The notes under the pieces were generated by a model, which was not told where the DNA came from, did no database searches, and saw only the letters and a list, made by a program, of their open reading frames with translations. A stretch of 62,500 bases of DNA from assembly GCF_000234665.1 (NCBI RefSeq), contig NC_018338.1, positions 448,584-511,083 of the forward strand, in the 5' to 3' direction. The DNA comes from Leishmania mexicana MHOM/GT/2001/U1103. Its lineage: Eukaryota; Euglenozoa; Kinetoplastea; Trypanosomatida; Trypanosomatidae. Positions 59,242 to 62,500 of the stretch are shown here, piece by piece (the stretch's first letter is position 1; every line of letters starts with the position of its first letter). A program made the position numbers and the translations under genes.

Positions 59242-61875
59242 CCTTTTTAGGGAATATTTTCTTGTCAACGTGTTCATGCCACCACGAGCACGTCCACAAA
59301 CGTATACACGCATACACAACCACCGCTCACATGCCTCTGCTGTGCCACGGCTACGCTCTGGTCCTCTCGGACGAAACCATCTGCCGCTGAATCGGCCCAC
59401 GTACCCAGCGGCCTCTTCATGACCTTCATCGCTCTTTCCTCGGCTACGTGCTGTGTGATGGGCGTGAGATGGACCTGGTTGCGTTGCACGCTCTGATTCA
59501 GGCGGGACGCGCTCAGGGTCCTGCTCGAGGCCAGAAAGCGGTGGGGTGGGGCGTGCATGTAACAGGGTGTTGTCCAGGCGCATGCCGGATGAGCTCAAGG
59601 AGACAGTTGGCCAGCCGCAGCATTCCATAGTCTGCTCCGGAGACCCGCCACATTTGGGTCTGGAGGACTCGATGGTGCAACTCGGGGTGCTGTCGTCACG
59701 CCTCCGGGATCGACGCCGCATCAGCCCACCCGGTCGGACGTACGGAGATGCCGCATGTTTTGCACACAGGCGCTGTGCGGCTGATTTACACGGATCTCTT
59801 CGCGCCGTTTCCGTGCATCGCTCGTGCTCCGCTGACCTCTGCATGCTTTGCTTGGATGCGGATCACCATGCTGGCTGTGCTTGGCCGCGCGTGCGCCCAG
59901 CGATCGCACGAGTGGACCTTGGGGCCTGTTTCGGGGGCCGCGTGGCTGGACGGCCTGTGCGCATGTGCCGCGACAGGTGGGACGCGCCGCCGTCGGTCTG
60001 TGGCAGCAGGGGGAGGGGGGCATTCCGCCCTCACCGGAAGCCGCGCGCCTTTGGCGGGAGCGGGTGTTTCAATATTTGTTGAATCGTCAAAACGATGCGC
60101 AGTGAGCGGGCACAGACGTGATCATGGTCGCGTGTCTCTTCAGCACAGTGCCGGCCCAGACCTGTGCGCCAACACCAAGAGTCCGTCGGCCGCGCCGTGG
60201 GCCGGGCTGCAGGCTCCCGACTTCCCCAGAAAGCGGGGGTGCTGGACCCTGAGAGACCACGCACTGAAGTTGCCGGCATCATGAGGACTATTTAGAGATC
60301 GAGGACAGGAAAGAAAAGCGTGCACGCATTTCTCTGCGCAAGCATCGTCGGCGAAGCGTGTGATAATGGTACATTGGGTACTGTGACGGAGGGAGGTATT
60401 CTTGTCTGTGTGCGCCAGATTTGAACATGAGGCTGGGGGTGGGGAGGGGGGAGAGGGGAGTATGAGGATGCGCGTGAGTGTAACACGTGTGCACCCCTCG
60501 CACTCCTCTCCTGCGCGGCTCTGCGTGGGGTGTCCGCGCTGTCGTTGCGTCGCTCTTTTTTTTTTGTTTGGTGGCGAAGAGAAGAAACGCAGAACAACTT
60601 GCAAACACATGTGCGAGTGTAGCTCGATATACCAACGCTGTGCAGCTGGTCTTAGTTTGTCCCCCAACACCCCTGATAATGAGACGCAAGCCCTAGTTCT
60701 TGTCCACTGCCCCCTCTCCCCCTCTCCCCCCCCGTGAAAGGTGCATGTGCATGTGCATGTGTGTGTGTGTGTGTGTCTGCTTTTTTTTCCTACTGTGTGG
60801 CGTTTCACTTTTCCCCTCTTCTTGCGCCAACCTTCTTTTGGACCCCTCACTGTCTCTCCTCCTTCCTCCCCCTTTCCCTGCTTGCCTGTCTCCCCGAACC
60901 CCCCCCCCCGCTCGCCAATGCTGTGCCCTTTTTTTTCGTTGCTGCCAAGGCGCTTTTCCCCTCTTCCCTCCGTGATTCGTTGATGTCCTCGCGCGTCTCG
61001 GATGTTGAATAGACGAAGGGGGTACACGACAGACTTCATGTCACTTTATCGATTTCCTTTTCGTTAAAGTGACGTGCATGTTGCCCCTTCTTCTGCCTTC
61101 ATGCGTGCCTTGTATTTTCCACGGTGTCCTTCCGCATCTATCACCTTTCTCACCTCCGTTGTACTCTACGTTCATCGCTGTCGTTGGCGCGTGTGCTATC
61201 TTCGTCTGCTAATCACTCTCTTCTGTGCGTGTGTGGGGGTGGTTCTCTCTCCTTCTTTTGGCTTTGAGTTGCTCAGTGTTGCTCTCGTTGCTTGACCTAG
61301 CTTTCTCACAGCCGTTCTCTTGTTGGCTCGGCCCAACATGGTGACACATGGTATCTTTGTTCAAGCATGCAAAGTATAGTCAGCGTCAAGGTAAAGCGGT
61401 GGTGTGGTTATTGTCTGGCTAGCCGGATGGCCGACAGGACTTTCGTGCGAGCCATTCGGGGAGCAACACTACACAACTCCTGCGTATGTGTGTCTCCTCC
61501 CCCTTCTGTGCACCCCCTCGAACTCACGCTCTTCGGCTTCACCTGGAACGCCATTCGCCGCCGCTTCCTCAGGTGTGATTGTCCCTGTGCACTGCTCACA
61601 TCATACCCTCCTCTTCTCCGCCTCCTTTTTCTTACGTGTGTCCCCCCTCCCCCTTCTCCTCCATCATAATACACACTTGCTTGTGCACACACGCACACGC
61701 TCACGCACACGCACAAAACATTGCAGAGACCAGTATTGCTTTTCTGGCTGTATCGCATCTCTACTCCCTCTCTCCTCCCGCTGCAGTGCGTCCTTTTCTT
61801 GTGCGGAGGGCACATTGATTTACAGACACGCCCACACTTCGGCTCATACACGAGGCCATCCTCGCTTCCCCTAGA
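59242..61875 (+). other. 2.6-kb intergenic region with GC-rich coding-like relic
   Basis: The part at about 59330-60110 is GC-rich and poor in the T/C tracts and dinucleotide repeats of the flanks, with coding-like composition but stops in every + frame; see the pseudogene entry. From 60290 it becomes ordinary UTR-type sequence with TG repeats (60745-60777), a C-run (60899-60909) and T-runs. CTTCCCCTAG, with its AG at 61873-61874, directly abuts the next ATG. Confidence 0.5.
59330..60110 (+). pseudogene. Possible gene or retroposon relic, frame-disrupted
   Basis: Protein-like stretches appear in different + frames: LGYVLCDGREMDLVALHALIQAG (about 59435-59505), HLGLEDSMVQLGVLSSRLRD (about 59650-59710), TGAVRLIYTDLFAPFPCIAR (about 59768-59828) and, near the 3' end, LWQQGEGGIPPSPEAARLWR then ERVFQYLLN (about 59999-60083). 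The frame changes and stops between them suggest a decayed coding sequence, possibly a degenerate retroelement. I could not assign it to any family, and GC-rich sequence can mimic coding by chance. Confidence 0.3.
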
Positions 61876-62238
61876 ATGCAGCGCTGCCGTCTCTTAGCCG
61901 CCTCGTGGAAGACGAAGGTGGACCCAAAGAACCCTCAGCGCATCGTACACCTGCCGAACCGGACCCCCTGCATGGTGACGCTGGAGGCTGGCACGAAGTA
62001 CTACTGGTGCTCGTGTGGCCTGAGCAAGACGCAGCCCTTCTGCGACGGCGCCCACCGTGCGTACAATGAGGAGCACAAGACAGACCTGAAGCCGAAGGAG
62101 TTTACGGTGGACACCTCCAAGAAGTACTTGCTGTGCCGCTGCAAGCACACGGACAACAGTCCGTTCTGCGACTTATCGCATGTCGGCGTGCTCTTCCGGA
62201 CGATGGTTGGTATCGAGAAGATTCCGGGTGGCAAGTAG
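61876..62238 (+). CDS. CDGSH-type iron-sulfur protein with two motifs (CISD3/MiNT-like)
   Basis: 120 aa from ATG 61876, two bases after a CTAG acceptor-like site. The short N-terminus MQRCRLLAASWKTK may be a mitochondrial signal. Two zinc-finger-like CDGSH motifs are present: C45-x-C47...C56-D-G-A-H60 and C87-x-C89...C98-D-L-S-H102, so each has the 3-Cys/1-His set that binds [2Fe-2S]. Tandem motifs in one small soluble chain and a mitochondrial presequence match CISD3 rather than the membrane-anchored mitoNEET. The family is linked to Fe-S and iron homeostasis. The second motif has Leu in place of Gly next to the Asp. Confidence 0.93.
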   Translation: MQRCRLLAASWKTKVDPKNPQRIVHLPNRTPCMVTLEAGTKYYWCSCGLSKTQPFCDGAHRAYNEEHKTDLKPKEFTVDTSKKYLLCRCKHTDNSPFCDLSHVGVLFRTMVGIEKIPGGK

Positions 62239-62500
62239 GGCAAAAGTGGGATCCACATGACAACAGTGGAGGGCGGAGGCGCGCACCAAAGAGGCAGCAG
62301 CACAGCAATGCGGAGCGAAGCACCGTTTCGTCTCTGCTCATTTTCTCCTCTGCACAGCCTCGGCGCCGGCTGTGACTCGTCGCATGCCGGATCGATTCCT
62401 CCACGAACGGGAAAGAGTGGAAGGGACAAGAAGAAAAAAACGCTGTACGCTCTTGTAGAAGAGAGGTGCGCCGTTGCATAGACATGTGCGTGAGCGCGAC
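62239..62500 (+). other. Downstream flank of the CDGSH gene
   Basis: Nothing recognised: UTR-like sequence to the window edge, with an A-run near 62434-62440. Confidence 0.5.

Noticed and set aside
59047..59844. 265-codon minus-strand open frame
   Set aside because: It is antisense to the end of the gene at 57697 and to the GC-rich relic. Its Arg/Ser/Pro-rich composition is typical of GC-rich shadow frames and it lies against the transcription direction.

Overview
This window looks like a nuclear chromosome segment of a trypanosomatid of the Leishmania group (Leishmaniinae). Every convincing gene lies on the + strand, none has a visible intron, and genes are separated by long pyrimidine-rich gaps with CA/TG/TA repeats and AG acceptors, as expected of a polycistronic unit processed by spliced-leader trans-splicing. 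Family content agrees: an STT3 C-terminus, a glycosomal-type three-domain NADH-dependent fumarate reductase, a kinetoplastid histone H4, and a pair of SIDER-like retroposons. No tRNA, rRNA, CRISPR array, origin or strand switch was seen.

Layout. 1-202: 3' end of an oligosaccharyltransferase STT3 gene. 1213-3057: rhodanese-domain protein. 3919-7362 and 12067-13944: two fumarate-reductase-family genes, the first with ApbE, FAD and cytochrome-b5-reductase modules, the second with only the FAD module behind a membrane anchor; they share blocks of identical DNA. About 14.09-17.15 kb: an anomalous block with no credible gene and odd homopolymer-rich sequence. 17925-25085: a DEAH RNA helicase with lower third-position GC, a MANF/ARMET-like ER protein, two tandem short-chain dehydrogenases and a short protein with an MFAP1-like tail. 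26084-32440: a long coiled-coil protein, a thioredoxin-glutaredoxin hybrid, a SIDER-like element and an Msp1/ATAD1-type AAA ATPase. 33621-40793: an unknown protein, an AlkB-like dioxygenase, another unknown protein, the inverted second SIDER copy and a UbcH5-like E2. 43258-62238: histone H4, a 1687-aa low-complexity protein, a membrane-anchored PDI-like protein, Isa2-like and CDGSH-type Fe-S proteins, and two proteins of unknown function.

There is no operon-like functional logic, as usual in this group: neighbours are co-transcribed, not co-functional. Loose themes are redox and Fe-S metabolism (fumarate reductases, SDRs, Grx, PDI-like, Isa2, CDGSH) and protein quality control in the ER and mitochondrion (STT3, MANF-like, PDI-like, Msp1). 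I found no clear new defence or mobile system. The strongest unusual signals are the patchwork of identical tracts between the fumarate reductase genes, the almost perfect 515-bp inverted SIDER pair enclosing about 8.3 kb and four genes, and the 14-17 kb block, which may be an assembly defect. Start codons were set at the first suitable ATG after a plausible splice acceptor; several longer frames begin only at TTG or GTG and were trimmed.
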